A DNA stretch of 64,000 nt from NCBI RefSeq assembly GCF_902712875.1, contig NZ_LR743509.1:434001-498000 (forward strand), written 5' to 3'. The DNA is from Hyphomicrobium sp. ghe19. Its GTDB lineage: Bacteria; Pseudomonadota; Alphaproteobacteria; Rhizobiales; Hyphomicrobiaceae. Of the stretch, positions 26,182 to 34,937 are shown piece by piece (the stretch's first letter is position 1; every line of letters begins with the position of its first letter). The position numbers and the translations under genes are program-made. Under the pieces are notes generated by a model that was not told the origin of the DNA, ran no database searches, and saw nothing but the letters and a program-made list of their open reading frames with translations.

Positions 26182-27186
26182 ATGTCCGAGGGAACCGGCT
26201 TGGCCATTGCGCAGCGCATTCTCGTCACCGGCGCATCTGGCTTCATCGGCCAGCACGTGGTCCGGATGCTTGCCGACCGCGGTTACAGCGTTCGCGCGGC
26301 TTCGCGCCAGCCGATCGTCTTCGACAGTCCGCGGGTCGAGGGCGTGGCCGTCGGCGACATGTCGCGATCGTTCGCCGCCGAATTTCTGGTTCGGGGTGTC
26401 GATGCGGTGGTGCATGCGGCCGGTTTGTCTCATGCCCGCACGAATTTGCCCGATGCCGCCTATACGGCGATCAATGTTGATGCAACTCGCCAGCTTGCCC
26501 GGGCGGCCCGCGCGGCGCGCGTGAAGCGGTTCGTCCTGATGTCCTCCATTCGCGCGCAAGTGGGTGCGACGCATCCGGGCGTCGTCACCGAGACGACGTT
26601 TCCGACGCCGACGGACGCCTATGGCCGGTCGAAGCTCGCGGCCGAGGGAGTTCTTGCAAAGATGCTCGAGGGATCGCCGACGCATTGGACGGTGCTTCGT
26701 CCCGTGCTCGTCTACGGCGGTGGGGTCAGAGGCAATATGGCGACGTTGATGCGGCTTGCCGCCCTGCCGTTGCCGCTGCCATTCGCAGCGCTCAAGGCTC
26801 GCAGGTCGCTACTCAGTATCGGCAATCTGCTCAGTGCCATTCAATACGTGCTGCAAACCCAAACGGCCGAGAACGCGACATTCATCGTGGCCGACCCGGC
26901 GCCGTTAACAATAGCGGAGATCATTCGGGCGTTACGCCGGGGCGCCGGGCGGCCCGAAATGCTCCTGCCGGTTCCGGAAGGGTCCCTCGTGGCGTTGCTT
27001 CGGATGGTCGGAAAGCCGCATTTCGCGGACCGGCTGACGGGCGATCTCGTCGTCGATGCCGTGCGCCTCAGGCGGATCGGATGGGCCCCGCCGGAGGATA
27101 CCCTGGGGGCGCTCGCAGCTTCGGCGCGGGCGGGTCCCAGCTCCGAGCATCCAAAACCTCCACGGTATAGAGCCGCACGCCATTGA
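26182..27186 (+). CDS. NAD-dependent epimerase/dehydratase (extended SDR)
   Basis: Extended short-chain dehydrogenase/reductase, 334 aa, similar to UDP-sugar 4-epimerases of the GalE/WcaG group. NAD-binding GxxGxxG appears as ILVTGASGFIGQHV; the active site has SSIRAQVG and YGRSKLAAE (YxxxK). The C-terminal half contains VADPAPLTIAEIIRALRRGAG, as in the sugar epimerases partnered with undecaprenyl-phosphate sugar transferases. ATG 26182 has no clear ribosome binding site; the frame is open further upstream inside the MATE gene. Ends 31 bases before def. Actual substrate unknown. Confidence 0.82.
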   Translation: MSEGTGLAIAQRILVTGASGFIGQHVVRMLADRGYSVRAASRQPIVFDSPRVEGVAVGDMSRSFAAEFLVRGVDAVVHAAGLSHARTNLPDAAYTAINVDATRQLARAARAARVKRFVLMSSIRAQVGATHPGVVTETTFPTPTDAYGRSKLAAEGVLAKMLEGSPTHWTVLRPVLVYGGGVRGNMATLMRLAALPLPLPFAALKARRSLLSIGNLLSAIQYVLQTQTAENATFIVADPAPLTIAEIIRALRRGAGRPEMLLPVPEGSLVALLRMVGKPHFADRLTGDLVVDAVRLRRIGWAPPEDTLGALAASARAGPSSEHPKPPRYRAARH

Positions 27187-27217
27187 CCGCCGCTGCTGGC
27201 TTTCATATGTCACCGCT

Positions 27218-27733
27218 ATGGCTGTTCTTCCGATCATCACCATTCCTGATCCCGTGCTGCGCAAGATCTCCGATCCTGTCGAGCGCGTGGACGATGCCGT
27301 CGTCAAGCTGATGGACGACATGCTCGAGACTATGTACGACGCGCCGGGCGTTGGGCTTGCCGCCGTGCAGGTCGGCATTCTGAAGCGGGTCGTCGTCATC
27401 GACGCGGCGGAGGACAAAGAGGCCCCGAGGCCGATCGCCATGGCAAACCCGGAACTCGTCGCCATCGGGCAGACGACCCGAGTACATGAAGAGGGCTGCC
27501 TTTCCATTCCGGATGTGCACGTCGAGATCGAGCGGCCGTCGACGGTGACCGTGCGCTATATCGACCGCTACGGCAAAGAGCAGGAACTCGAGGCGGACGG
27601 CTTGCTTGCCACGGCCATTCAGCACGAGATCGATCATCTCGACGGACAGCTGATCATAGATTTCCTTTCGCGGCTGAAGCGCGACATCATCATCCGCAAG
27701 TTCAAGAAGCAGGTCCGGACGGGCGGAGACTGA
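27218..27733 (+). CDS. def: Peptide deformylase
   Basis: Removes the formyl group from nascent peptides; 171 aa. All three motifs are intact: GVGLAAVQVG, EEGCLSIP with metal ligand Cys94, and QHEIDHLDG with HEIDH at 136-140. The ATG at 27218 lies just ahead of the conserved opening AVLPIITIPDPVLRKISDPV. fmt follows 66 bases later, as usual. Confidence 0.97.
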   Translation: MAVLPIITIPDPVLRKISDPVERVDDAVVKLMDDMLETMYDAPGVGLAAVQVGILKRVVVIDAAEDKEAPRPIAMANPELVAIGQTTRVHEEGCLSIPDVHVEIERPSTVTVRYIDRYGKEQELEADGLLATAIQHEIDHLDGQLIIDFLSRLKRDIIIRKFKKQVRTGGD

Positions 27734-27799
27734 ACTCTGGCGCGCGTGCGGCCGGCTGGACCTTCAGGGCAGTCGCTCGCGCCAACATAAACGGGCGAC

Positions 27800-28735
27800 A
27801 TGCCGCTCAATATCGTCTTCATGGGGACACCCGATTTCTCGGTGCCGGTGCTCGATGCGATCGCGTCGGCCGGACATCGGGTTGTCGCCGTCTACAGCCA
27901 GCCGCCTCGACCCGCCGGGCGCGGCATGGCGGAAGTCAAATCTCCCGTTCAGCGCCGTGCCGAAGCGCGGGGATTTGAAGTCCGGACGCCGGTGAACTTC
28001 AAAAGCGAAGCGGATCGCGAGGCCTTCGCGGCGCTCAACGCCGACGCGGCCGTGGTCGTCGCGTACGGTCTGCTGTTGCCGAAGCCGGTCCTCGATGCGA
28101 CGCGGCTCGGCTGTTTCAACGTCCACGCTTCGAAGCTGCCGCGATGGCGCGGAGCCGCGCCTATCCAGCGCGCCATCATGGCGGGCGATACGGTGACGGC
28201 CGTCAACATCATGCGGATGGAGCAGGGGCTCGACACGGGGCCGGTCTGCCTCGGCAGGGACGTTCCCATTTCCGGCAGCATGACTGCCGGAGAATTGCAC
28301 GACGAGCTGTCGACGCTCGGCGCATCGCTGATGGTGGAAGCGCTTGCCAAGGTCGAGGCGGGCGAGATTACTTGCGTGCCGCAGCCGGCCGAGGGCGCGA
28401 CCTATGCCGCCAAGATCGGCAAGGGCGAGACGCGTATCGATTTCTCGCGCCCAGCGAGCGAAGTCATCAATCACATTCGCGGGCTGTCACCCGCTCCCGG
28501 CGCGTGGTTCGAGATCGCGATTGGCGGCAAGGCCGAACGGATCAGGGTCCTGACGGCGACGGCGGCCGACGGGACGGCCGAGCCCGGCACGCTCATCGAC
28601 GACAATCTGACGATCGCTTGCGGCACTGGCGCCGTTCGCGTCGAAAGACTGCAGCGGGCCGGAAAGCAACCGATGGCTGCAGCAGACTTCCTTCGTGGCA
28701 CGCGGCTCGCGGCCGGGTTACGTCTCGCCTGTTAA
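27800..28735 (+). CDS. fmt: Methionyl-tRNA formyltransferase
   Basis: Formylates initiator Met-tRNA; 311 aa, the standard length. N-terminal domain opens with [19 protein letters not shown]; the catalytic formyltransferase part has [20 protein letters not shown] with the conserved Asn-His and GLDTGPV; the C-terminal OB-like domain holds [23 protein letters not shown] sequence ([19 protein letters not shown]). Lies between def and a small secreted protein gene, in the def-fmt-truA neighbourhood. Confidence 0.97.
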   Translation: MPLNIVFMGTPDFSVPVLDAIASAGHRVVAVYSQPPRPAGRGMAEVKSPVQRRAEARGFEVRTPVNFKSEADREAFAALNADAAVVVAYGLLLPKPVLDATRLGCFNVHASKLPRWRGAAPIQRAIMAGDTVTAVNIMRMEQGLDTGPVCLGRDVPISGSMTAGELHDELSTLGASLMVEALAKVEAGEITCVPQPAEGATYAAKIGKGETRIDFSRPASEVINHIRGLSPAPGAWFEIAIGGKAERIRVLTATAADGTAEPGTLIDDNLTIACGTGAVRVERLQRAGKQPMAAADFLRGTRLAAGLRLAC

Positions 28736-28815
28736 TCATAGGCGTGAAAGGCTCTGAGACTTTCTCGGTGTGAGGTTAATCTCCGCGAGTGATTCCTCGG
28801 TCCGGAGATCCAGCC

Positions 28816-29238
28816 GTGCTTTCAAAGTTTGCGCTTCGTCTTGCAGCCTGCGGTTCGCTGATGTGTGCGCTGGCGGCGTCGGCGAGCGCCGATAGCTTCA
28901 CGACCCGGATCGAGACGCGTCCTTACTACGGCGCCGTCGTGACGCTCGAACATGGGGTTCACGTCTATCGCCCGTTGCCGCCGGATCGCTACGTCGTCAT
29001 CAACCCCGATCGGGTTCCGTTGTCGCTCAGCATCAGCGAGACGAACATCTACGGGCAGCGCTCGCCGGCGATCTATGATGGCGGCGGGAATGTCTACACG
29101 GGTGATGGGCTCTACCACGCACCTGCTTGGGGCCGGGCTGTCCAGTGGCGGCCGGGTTTCTATCGTATCGGCGGACCGCGCGGGGGCTTGCATCCGGGTC
29201 ATCACGGCAAGCCGCACGCGGTTCAACCGGCGCATTAG
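28816..29238 (+). CDS. Small secreted protein of unknown function
   Basis: 140 aa. From GTG 28816 (GGAG 9 bases upstream) the N-terminus is a typical Sec signal peptide: KFALRLAACGSLMCALAASASA then mature DSFTTRIE. The mature part is rich in Tyr, Pro and Gly, with HVYRPLPPDRYVVINPDRV and a C-terminal Gly/His-rich tail (GGLHPGHHGKPH). An in-frame GTG at 28789 would add nine residues ahead of the signal sequence. It sits between fmt and truA. No family recognised; the His-rich tail might bind metal, which is only a guess. Confidence 0.7.
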   Translation: MLSKFALRLAACGSLMCALAASASADSFTTRIETRPYYGAVVTLEHGVHVYRPLPPDRYVVINPDRVPLSLSISETNIYGQRSPAIYDGGGNVYTGDGLYHAPAWGRAVQWRPGFYRIGGPRGGLHPGHHGKPHAVQPAH

Positions 29239-29332
29239 CGGATCGACGTGACACTCGACGTGATAAAGGGCCGTTGAGCCGCTGCCCGGCAAAGGCTAGG
29301 GATGGCCGAAGCATTTTTTCAACCTGAGCCCG

Positions 29333-30133
29333 ATGCCGCGCTACCGCATTACCATCGAATACGACGGCACGCCTTTTGTCGGCTGGCAGAGACAGGCCGA
29401 GGGCCTATCGATCCAAGGCCTGCTCGAAGACGCAATTCGTAAATTCACCGGCGAAACCGTCGGCGTGCGCGGGGCGGGCCGGACCGACGCAGGCGTTCAT
29501 GCGCTGGGGCAGGTCGCGCATGTCGATCTGACGAAGGATTGGGCGGCCTCGCGCGTGCGCGACGCGATGAATTTTCATCTGCGTCCGCATCCGATCGGAA
29601 TCGTTGCGTCGGACCCCATCGATCCCACGTTCGACGCACGCTTCAGTGCAGTGATGCGCCATTACAGATACCGGCTTCTGACCCGTCGCGCGCCGCCGAT
29701 CCTCGACAAAAATCGTGTCTGGTGGACGATGCGCGATCTCGATGCCGAGGCGATGGCCGATGCCGCCAAGGTCTTCGTCGGACGACACGACTTCACGACA
29801 TTCCGCGCGGCGCAATGCCAGGCGCCCTCGCCCGTGAAGACGCTCGATGTCTTCGACATCAGGCGTTCGGGCGACGAAATCGTTTGCGAGATTTCGGCGC
29901 GGTCGTTTCTGCACCATCAGGTGCGGTCGATGGTCGGCAGCCTGAAGCTCGTCGGCGAAGGGAAGTGGTCGCGCGAGGATATCGTTTCGGCGCTCGCCGC
30001 GCGCAATCGAGAGGCGTGCGGGACGGTGTCGCCCGCATCAGGCCTCTATCTCGTTGGTGTGGATTATCCCGAGGACGCCGTTAAGCCGTCTTCGTATCCT
30101 CCGTCACGATCGCCAGAAACTCCTGACGTGTGA
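29333..30133 (+). CDS. truA: tRNA pseudouridine(38-40) synthase
   Basis: Makes pseudouridine at positions 38-40 of tRNA anticodon arms; 266 aa. N-terminal [18 protein letters not shown], catalytic aspartate in [18 protein letters not shown], and C-terminal [19 protein letters not shown]. Conservation ends at [12 protein letters not shown]; about 18 further residues form a Ser/Pro-rich tail whose codons lie within the 3' end of the convergent folE gene (53-base overlap). Confidence 0.96.
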   Translation: MPRYRITIEYDGTPFVGWQRQAEGLSIQGLLEDAIRKFTGETVGVRGAGRTDAGVHALGQVAHVDLTKDWAASRVRDAMNFHLRPHPIGIVASDPIDPTFDARFSAVMRHYRYRLLTRRAPPILDKNRVWWTMRDLDAEAMADAAKVFVGRHDFTTFRAAQCQAPSPVKTLDVFDIRRSGDEIVCEISARSFLHHQVRSMVGSLKLVGEGKWSREDIVSALAARNREACGTVSPASGLYLVGVDYPEDAVKPSSYPPSRSPETPDV

Positions 30134-30674
30134 TCGGGTTGTCGCGGAAGGCGCCGAGCATTCTGCTCGTCACCATGTCGGTGCCGGGCTTCATCACACC
30201 GCGCGTCGTCATGCAGTGATGCTCGGCCTTGATCATGACGGCCACGCCCTGCGGCTGCAGCACGTCCTGGATCGTGTTGGCGATCTGAGCGGTCATCTTC
30301 TCCTGGATCTGGAGACGCTTGGCGTAGGCATCAACAACACGGGCGAGCTTGGAGATGCCGACGACGCGGCCATCGGGGATATAGCCGACCCAAGCGCGGC
30401 CGATGATCGGCGCCATGTGATGCTCGCAATGACTTTCGAAGCGAATGCCGCGGAGCACGATCATCTCGTCATAACCTTCGATCTCTTCGAAGGTCTTCTG
30501 GAGGATCGCCACCGGGTCCTGGTCGTAGCCGCGGAAATATTCTTCGAATGCCTTCGTCACGCGGGAAGGCGTTTCCTTCAGGCCATCGCGCGAAGGATCG
30601 TCGCCCGTCCAGCGGAGGATTGTCTTGACGGCTGCTTCAACCTCGGCGCGCGTCGGCTTGTTATCTGAATTCAT
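30081..30674 (-). CDS. folE: GTP cyclohydrolase I
   Basis: First enzyme of tetrahydrofolate synthesis; GTP to 7,8-dihydroneopterin triphosphate; 197 aa. Zinc ligands are seen in [12 protein letters not shown] (Cys and His) and in [10 protein letters not shown] (Cys); substrate residues include [27 protein letters not shown]. The type IA zinc-dependent form. Its last 53 bases overlap the 3' end of truA on the other strand. Confidence 0.97.
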   Translation of the reverse strand: MNSDNKPTRAEVEAAVKTILRWTGDDPSRDGLKETPSRVTKAFEEYFRGYDQDPVAILQKTFEEIEGYDEMIVLRGIRFESHCEHHMAPIIGRAWVGYIPDGRVVGISKLARVVDAYAKRLQIQEKMTAQIANTIQDVLQPQGVAVMIKAEHHCMTTRGVMKPGTDMVTSRMLGAFRDNPITRQEFLAIVTEDTKTA

Positions 30675-30914
30675 TGGAAAACACTGGTTGTTATCGGAAG
30701 GGGGGATCGTAGCACGGCTTTGGACGTCGGCCCTTATAGACCTATCGGATTCGAGACGGCAAACGTCACCTTGCCGCCGGTAGGATGGGGGCCGCCGTTA
30801 GATGTGAACAGAGACGCGGTTTGTCGATATGGGACGCCTTTCGCAGTTAATATGGGGCACAGGGCGGATACGGCGCGCATTCCCGGCCGGATCACCCCCG
30901 TCAATTTTTGCCTG

Positions 30915-32285
30915 TCAAAGCAGTGTGCCGCGCAGGACAAGCAGCGCGACGCTGAAATAGATCATCAAACCGGTGACATCGACGAGCGTCGCGACGAACG
31001 GGGCCGAGGCGCTTGCCGGGTCGAAGCCGAGGCGTTTCAGTATGAAGGGCAACATGGAGCCCGTCAGCGAGCCGAAGGTGACGATGCCGACGAGTCCCAA
31101 TCCCACCGTCAATGCAACCAGTTTCCAGTGCTCGCCGTAATCGAAGATGCCGAGTTGCTGCCATAGCGCGATCCGGGCCATGCCGATCACGCCGAGGATG
31201 ACGCCAAGCGTCACTCCGGTCGGGATTTCCCTCATGGCCACGCGCCACCAGTCGCGCAGACGCAACTGGCCAAGCGCGAGCGCGCGGATGAGTAGCGAGG
31301 TAGACTGCGAGCCGGAATTGCCTCCCGAGCTCATGATGAGCGGGATGAAAAGGGTAAGCACGACGGCTTTTTCCAGCTCGTCGGAATAGTGCTGCATGGC
31401 GCTGGCTGTCAGCATTTCGCCGAGAAAGAGCGCGGAAAGCCAGCCGGCGCGTTTGCGGATCATCTCCACGAAGCCGATCTGTAGATACGGCTCCGCGATA
31501 CCTTCGACGCCGCCGAACTTTTGAACGTCTTCCGTACTTTCAGCGAGAATCGCGTCGACGACGTCGTCGACGGTGACGATTCCGAGCACGCGATGCCGCG
31601 CGTTGAGGACGGGCACGGCGAGAAGGTCGTGGATGGAGATCAGACGCGCCACTTCTTCGCGGTCCGTGTCGGGTGAAACCCAGACGGGATCGCGGTCGGG
31701 CGCCACGTCGAGGATCGACTGATCGGGCTGTCCCATGATCAGCTGACGCAACGTGACCGTCCGCACGAGTTCGCGCGATTGGGGGTCGAGGACATAGATC
31801 GCGTAGATCGTTTCCCGAGTGTGCTCCACCTCGCGGATGAGCTTCAGGGTTTCGGCGACGGTGTAGGTCGAAGGAACGCTGACGAACTCAGTCGTCATGA
31901 TGCTGCCGGCGGTGCCTTCGGGGTAGGCGAGCAGCAGTTTCAGGGATTGGGCGGTTTCGAAGTCGAGCAGAGTCAGCAGCTTGGTGCGGTCGGGCCCATC
32001 AAGCTGGCGGAGGGTGTCGGCCGCGCGGTCCGCGGACATGCCCTTGAGCACTTGGCCTGCGAATTCGTCGGGTAGTTCGAGGATGAGATCGCCGGCGCGC
32101 GCAAGTTCGGGCCGGTCGAATATTTCGACAACGCGATCAAGGGGCAATTCGGCGAGTATCGAGCCTGCCGTCTCGAGGTCCAGCTCATTCAGCTGGGCGA
32201 CAATATCGGCATCGTGCTCTTCGAGCAGCTCGACCAAGACAATCGGATCGACGTCTTCACCCGATGCAGTGCGGATGTTTTCCAT
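30915..32285 (-). CDS. mgtE: Magnesium transporter MgtE
   Basis: Mg2+ (possibly Co2+) channel of the MgtE family, 456 aa. Order of domains: N-terminal superhelical domain (about 10-135), tandem CBS domains (about 140-260, with PVLNARHRVLGIVTVDDVVDA), then five membrane helices carrying SSGGNSGSQSTSLLIRALALGQ and PFILKRLGFDPASASAPFVATLVDVTG, the pore-lining and Mg-binding helix region. Membrane protein; no M-box element was recognised upstream. It shares a 365-base divergent spacer with the GT25 gene. Confidence 0.95.
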   Translation of the reverse strand: MENIRTASGEDVDPIVLVELLEEHDADIVAQLNELDLETAGSILAELPLDRVVEIFDRPELARAGDLILELPDEFAGQVLKGMSADRAADTLRQLDGPDRTKLLTLLDFETAQSLKLLLAYPEGTAGSIMTTEFVSVPSTYTVAETLKLIREVEHTRETIYAIYVLDPQSRELVRTVTLRQLIMGQPDQSILDVAPDRDPVWVSPDTDREEVARLISIHDLLAVPVLNARHRVLGIVTVDDVVDAILAESTEDVQKFGGVEGIAEPYLQIGFVEMIRKRAGWLSALFLGEMLTASAMQHYSDELEKAVVLTLFIPLIMSSGGNSGSQSTSLLIRALALGQLRLRDWWRVAMREIPTGVTLGVILGVIGMARIALWQQLGIFDYGEHWKLVALTVGLGLVGIVTFGSLTGSMLPFILKRLGFDPASASAPFVATLVDVTGLMIYFSVALLVLRGTLL

Positions 32286-32650
32286 GGCTCACCTTCCGAT
32301 CCGCCGTTGCAACGGATCGTGGCGAGCCGACCCGGAGGTCAGGCCACGAGCCGCAACGGCCGAAGCATTCGACTGCTGTCGCCAGACAAGGGTTGGGTTC
32401 CTTCGTAATCGCGGCGCCAAAATCATGGCGGCCACAAGCCCACATGATCCGATTGACAATAATAGTCAAGGGCAGGGGAAGCCGCATTTTTGGGCGATCT
32501 CGCCGGCGGCCTTCAGACGTCGACAAGGTCAGCGCACATCTCAAAATGTGTTTGCAAGGCCCTGGGCCTCTTGGTGCTGCAAGTATAATCTGTATACACG
32601 CTATTGGAGATAGCGAGTCTCGATGGGCTAGCCGGCGGCCGGGGGCATCA
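32286..32650. other. Divergent intergenic region mgtE / GT25
   Basis: No gene supported here. It holds the pseudo-palindrome TTGAC-AATAATA-GTCAA at 32453-32469 and a TATAAT hexamer at 32584-32589 reading toward the glycosyltransferase, without a convincing -35 partner at the right distance. Open frames that cross the interval lack a ribosome binding site. Confidence 0.5.
32453..32469. repeat. Short palindrome in mgtE/GT25 spacer
   Basis: TTGAC and GTCAA arms separated by AATAATA. The left arm plus the next base also makes a perfect -35 hexamer TTGACA. A possible regulator site or chance. Confidence 0.35.
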
Positions 32651-33427
32651 ATGCTTACACTCGTCATCAGCTTGCCTCTTTCAACGCAGCGTCAGAAAAA
32701 AATTTCGGCCGGGCTGCAAGCGGCCGGGATGTCATTTTCCATCCTTCCGGGCGTCGTCGGGAGCGAGCTTTCTGAGGCGGAGATCGGGTCTTTTGCTCCC
32801 TTCCGGTTCATGGCGCGCTTCCGCCGCGAGATCGGGCCGGCGGAGGTCGGATGCACGCTATCTCATAAGCTCGCACTCGAAACATTCCTGGCCAGCAGTG
32901 AGTCGACGGCGCTGATCCTGGAGGACGACGCGGTGATCCCGTCGAACCTCGGCGACGCGATTGCTCTTCTCGTCAATCGGCTGCCCGGGAATTGGGGTAT
33001 CCTCAAAGTCGGCGGCATTGGAGGTGTCAGAGGGCGACTGCTGCAGGAAACCGCTGTGGGCAAGATCGTGGAAACACATGCGACGACGGTTTGCGCGCAT
33101 GCCTATGTCATCTCGCGGCAGGGCGCTTCGCAGCTCTTGCGCCGAATTCTGCCGATCCGGTTTCCCTATGACATTTATCTGCGGGACACGCACGTGCATG
33201 GCGCGAGGACGTTCGAGGTCGTACCGACGCTCGTTGTGCAAGAGGATCTTGCCGGGTCACGGATTCAATGTGACCGGATGGAGAGGCCTCCTTCGTCCGA
33301 CCTGCGCAGCTTTGTCGCCTACCGGACCTGGAAACTCGGCCACGAAATCAGGCGGCGTGCCCATATCGTCAAGACGATCGGCTTGAGTGCGGCGGTCGCG
33401 CCGAGTCGGATAACCCGACATTCTTAG
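32651..33427 (+). CDS. Glycosyltransferase family 25 protein
   Basis: 258 aa, resembles GT25 enzymes such as those adding beta-1,4-galactose to LPS. Visible motifs are VISLPLSTQRQKKI at the start, GEVGC-like GPAEVGCTLSHKLALE, the DxD-type ALILEDDAVIP, and a late PYDIYLRDTHVHG region equivalent to the family's (I/V)D.(F/Y) acceptor-side block. ATG 32651 is chosen by homology to the start of the family; a GC-rich purine run (CCGGGGGC) lies just upstream. It stands alone, divergent from mgtE. The basic C-terminus (KLGHEIRRRAHIVK) may bring it to the membrane. Confidence 0.85.
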   Translation: MLTLVISLPLSTQRQKKISAGLQAAGMSFSILPGVVGSELSEAEIGSFAPFRFMARFRREIGPAEVGCTLSHKLALETFLASSESTALILEDDAVIPSNLGDAIALLVNRLPGNWGILKVGGIGGVRGRLLQETAVGKIVETHATTVCAHAYVISRQGASQLLRRILPIRFPYDIYLRDTHVHGARTFEVVPTLVVQEDLAGSRIQCDRMERPPSSDLRSFVAYRTWKLGHEIRRRAHIVKTIGLSAAVAPSRITRHS

Positions 33428-33490
33428 CGAGCCAAGCAGGCGCCCCAACACAGTTCCGGGTCAGCCACCATATTTGACACGGACGACTCC

Positions 33491-33506
33491 GCATGCCAAG
33501 GCATGC
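33491..33506. repeat. Inverted repeat between GT25 and rnk
   Basis: GCATGCC (33491-33497) and GGCATGC (33500-33506) with a 2-base gap form a 16-bp palindrome, located 64 bases after the GT25 stop and about 170 before rnk. A six-T run follows only at 33527-33532, so it is not a standard terminator. Confidence 0.5.
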
Positions 33507-33677
33507 CTCCATGCAGTCATGTGCTTATTTTTTCCGCTTCCGCCACCAAGGGGGACAGCTTCTCGAGGGCATCTAGCCCGGGCTCCGGTGCATTTCGGCA
33601 CGGGCTCGGGATGACTCGAAGGACTGACGTACGCCGTCTTTCAGACGAGCGACTTTTACCACTCGAAAGCCAGCACC

Positions 33678-34091
33678 ATGACCCGAAGCACCAGAACGGG
33701 GCGGCCTCCCGTTCATCTCATCGATACCGAGGCGGACAATCTCACCAATCTTGCATTGGGTGTGGCCGAGACCATGCCTCAGGTCAGCGAACTGCTGATG
33801 AGCGAGATTGCGCGCGCCACCATGCATAAAGCGACGCGCATGCCTTCCGACGTCGTCACAATGCATTCGACCGTCGAATTCACCGACGAGGGGAGCGGTG
33901 CTGAACGCACAGTGCAGCTCGTTTACCCTGCGGAGGCAGATATTTCGAACGGGCGAATTTCAATTCTCACGCCTGTCGGCGCAGGGCTAATTGGCTTGCG
34001 CGAAGGTCATTCGATCCGCTGGCCCGATCGCGAAGGTCGCGAACGGCAACTGACGATTCAAAAAGTGACGCAGCCCCCGCGGGGCAAATAA
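33678..34091 (+). CDS. rnk: Nucleoside diphosphate kinase regulator Rnk (GreA/GreB family)
   Basis: 137 aa, GreA/GreB C-terminal-domain protein of the Rnk type, which in E. coli and Pseudomonas binds RNA polymerase and affects nucleoside triphosphate pools. The N-terminal short helical part (EADNLTNLALGVAETMPQVSELLMSEI) is much shorter than the GreA coiled coil; the C-terminal FKBP-like domain shows VTMHSTVEFTDEG, VQLVYPAEADI and ILTPVGAGLIGLREG. No catalytic DE tip of GreA is present. Monocistronic by context. Confidence 0.88.
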   Translation: MTRSTRTGRPPVHLIDTEADNLTNLALGVAETMPQVSELLMSEIARATMHKATRMPSDVVTMHSTVEFTDEGSGAERTVQLVYPAEADISNGRISILTPVGAGLIGLREGHSIRWPDREGRERQLTIQKVTQPPRGK

Positions 34092-34374
34092 ATTCATCAA
34101 ACATCCATCCGCTGCGCCAGGCCAAGGCGGTCATTTAATAGGTCGGCGCTCTGGCTTGTCCCAAGCGGGACAAGTCAGGCTCGTGCACCCGGATGTCCGT
34201 GCTGATCTTCGCCCCTGAGCGCGTGTCGATTGCGCGCAGCCCGCGGAACCGCCGAACGAGACCCCAATAGCTGTCGCGGTTGATGAGGCTGCTGCATTTT
34301 ATCCGGCGCACTTCGGGGCGCGACGGAGTCGCGGCGCGGAATACAGATTTTCCAGAATTTTTGAGCTTTTACGC

Positions 34375-34449
<75 letters not shown>

Positions 34450-34633
34450 TGAAGGCGGATGCCTCGAAGAATCGAACGTGCCAGGGGCGTCGCGTTGGTA
34501 CGCTCCTGCATCGGGCGGGCGGACACTGCCACAAGGCTTGACGGCGAGCAAGACGGAAAGCCAAGCTATTCGTGGACGACGCCGACACGCTAAAATTGAA
34601 GCCGGGCATCTACTTGGAGCGCGCGAGACGGGC

Positions 34634-34816
34634 ATGACGGGAAATTTCCAGCCAAAGCCGCCAGGAAATGCGGATAAGGCGAAAAGTGCCGGCAAGCTCA
34701 CGCGCCAGGATCGGCTGGCGGAAGAGCTGCGCGCGAATTTGAAGCGGCGCAAGGCCGCGGCCCGCCGTCAGAGGGGGGAGGGTGGCGATCCGCCTCCGGA
34801 CGAGGGCGGCGTCTAG
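34634..34816 (+). CDS. Small basic protein of unknown function, 60 aa
   Basis: 60 residues, very rich in Lys, Arg and Ala, no hydrophobic segment: starts with [20 protein letters not shown], has a helical [23 protein letters not shown] core, and ends in an acidic Gly/Pro tail. ATG 34634 has GAGACGGGC upstream. It lies between tRNA-Thr and murA on the murA strand. Similar short basic proteins stand next to murA in related genomes as far as I recall; function unknown. The frame is open upstream to 34478 but that part crosses an area without coding character. Confidence 0.6.
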   Translation: MTGNFQPKPPGNADKAKSAGKLTRQDRLAEELRANLKRRKAAARRQRGEGGDPPPDEGGV

Positions 34817-34937
34817 GGCCTCATCTGTCGTAAAAGCCGCTTGCCGATGCGGTCTCTCAACCTTTAATCACGCTTGGCTTGTTCGTGCGGGGTCGAGATT
34901 CGCGCCCGTTTTCATCATTCGGAGACAATTGGCATAC

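Noticed and set aside
30720..31166. Plus-strand 148-codon frame beyond folE
   Set aside because: Most of it is antisense to mgtE; product is charged and without motifs; no ribosome binding site.
32264..32650. Upstream extension of the GT25 reading frame
   Set aside because: 129 extra codons cross the mgtE start and promoter area; homology starts at 32651.
32286..32650. Magnesium (M-box) riboswitch upstream of mgtE
   Set aside because: No conserved M-box segments could be found by eye on the mgtE strand.
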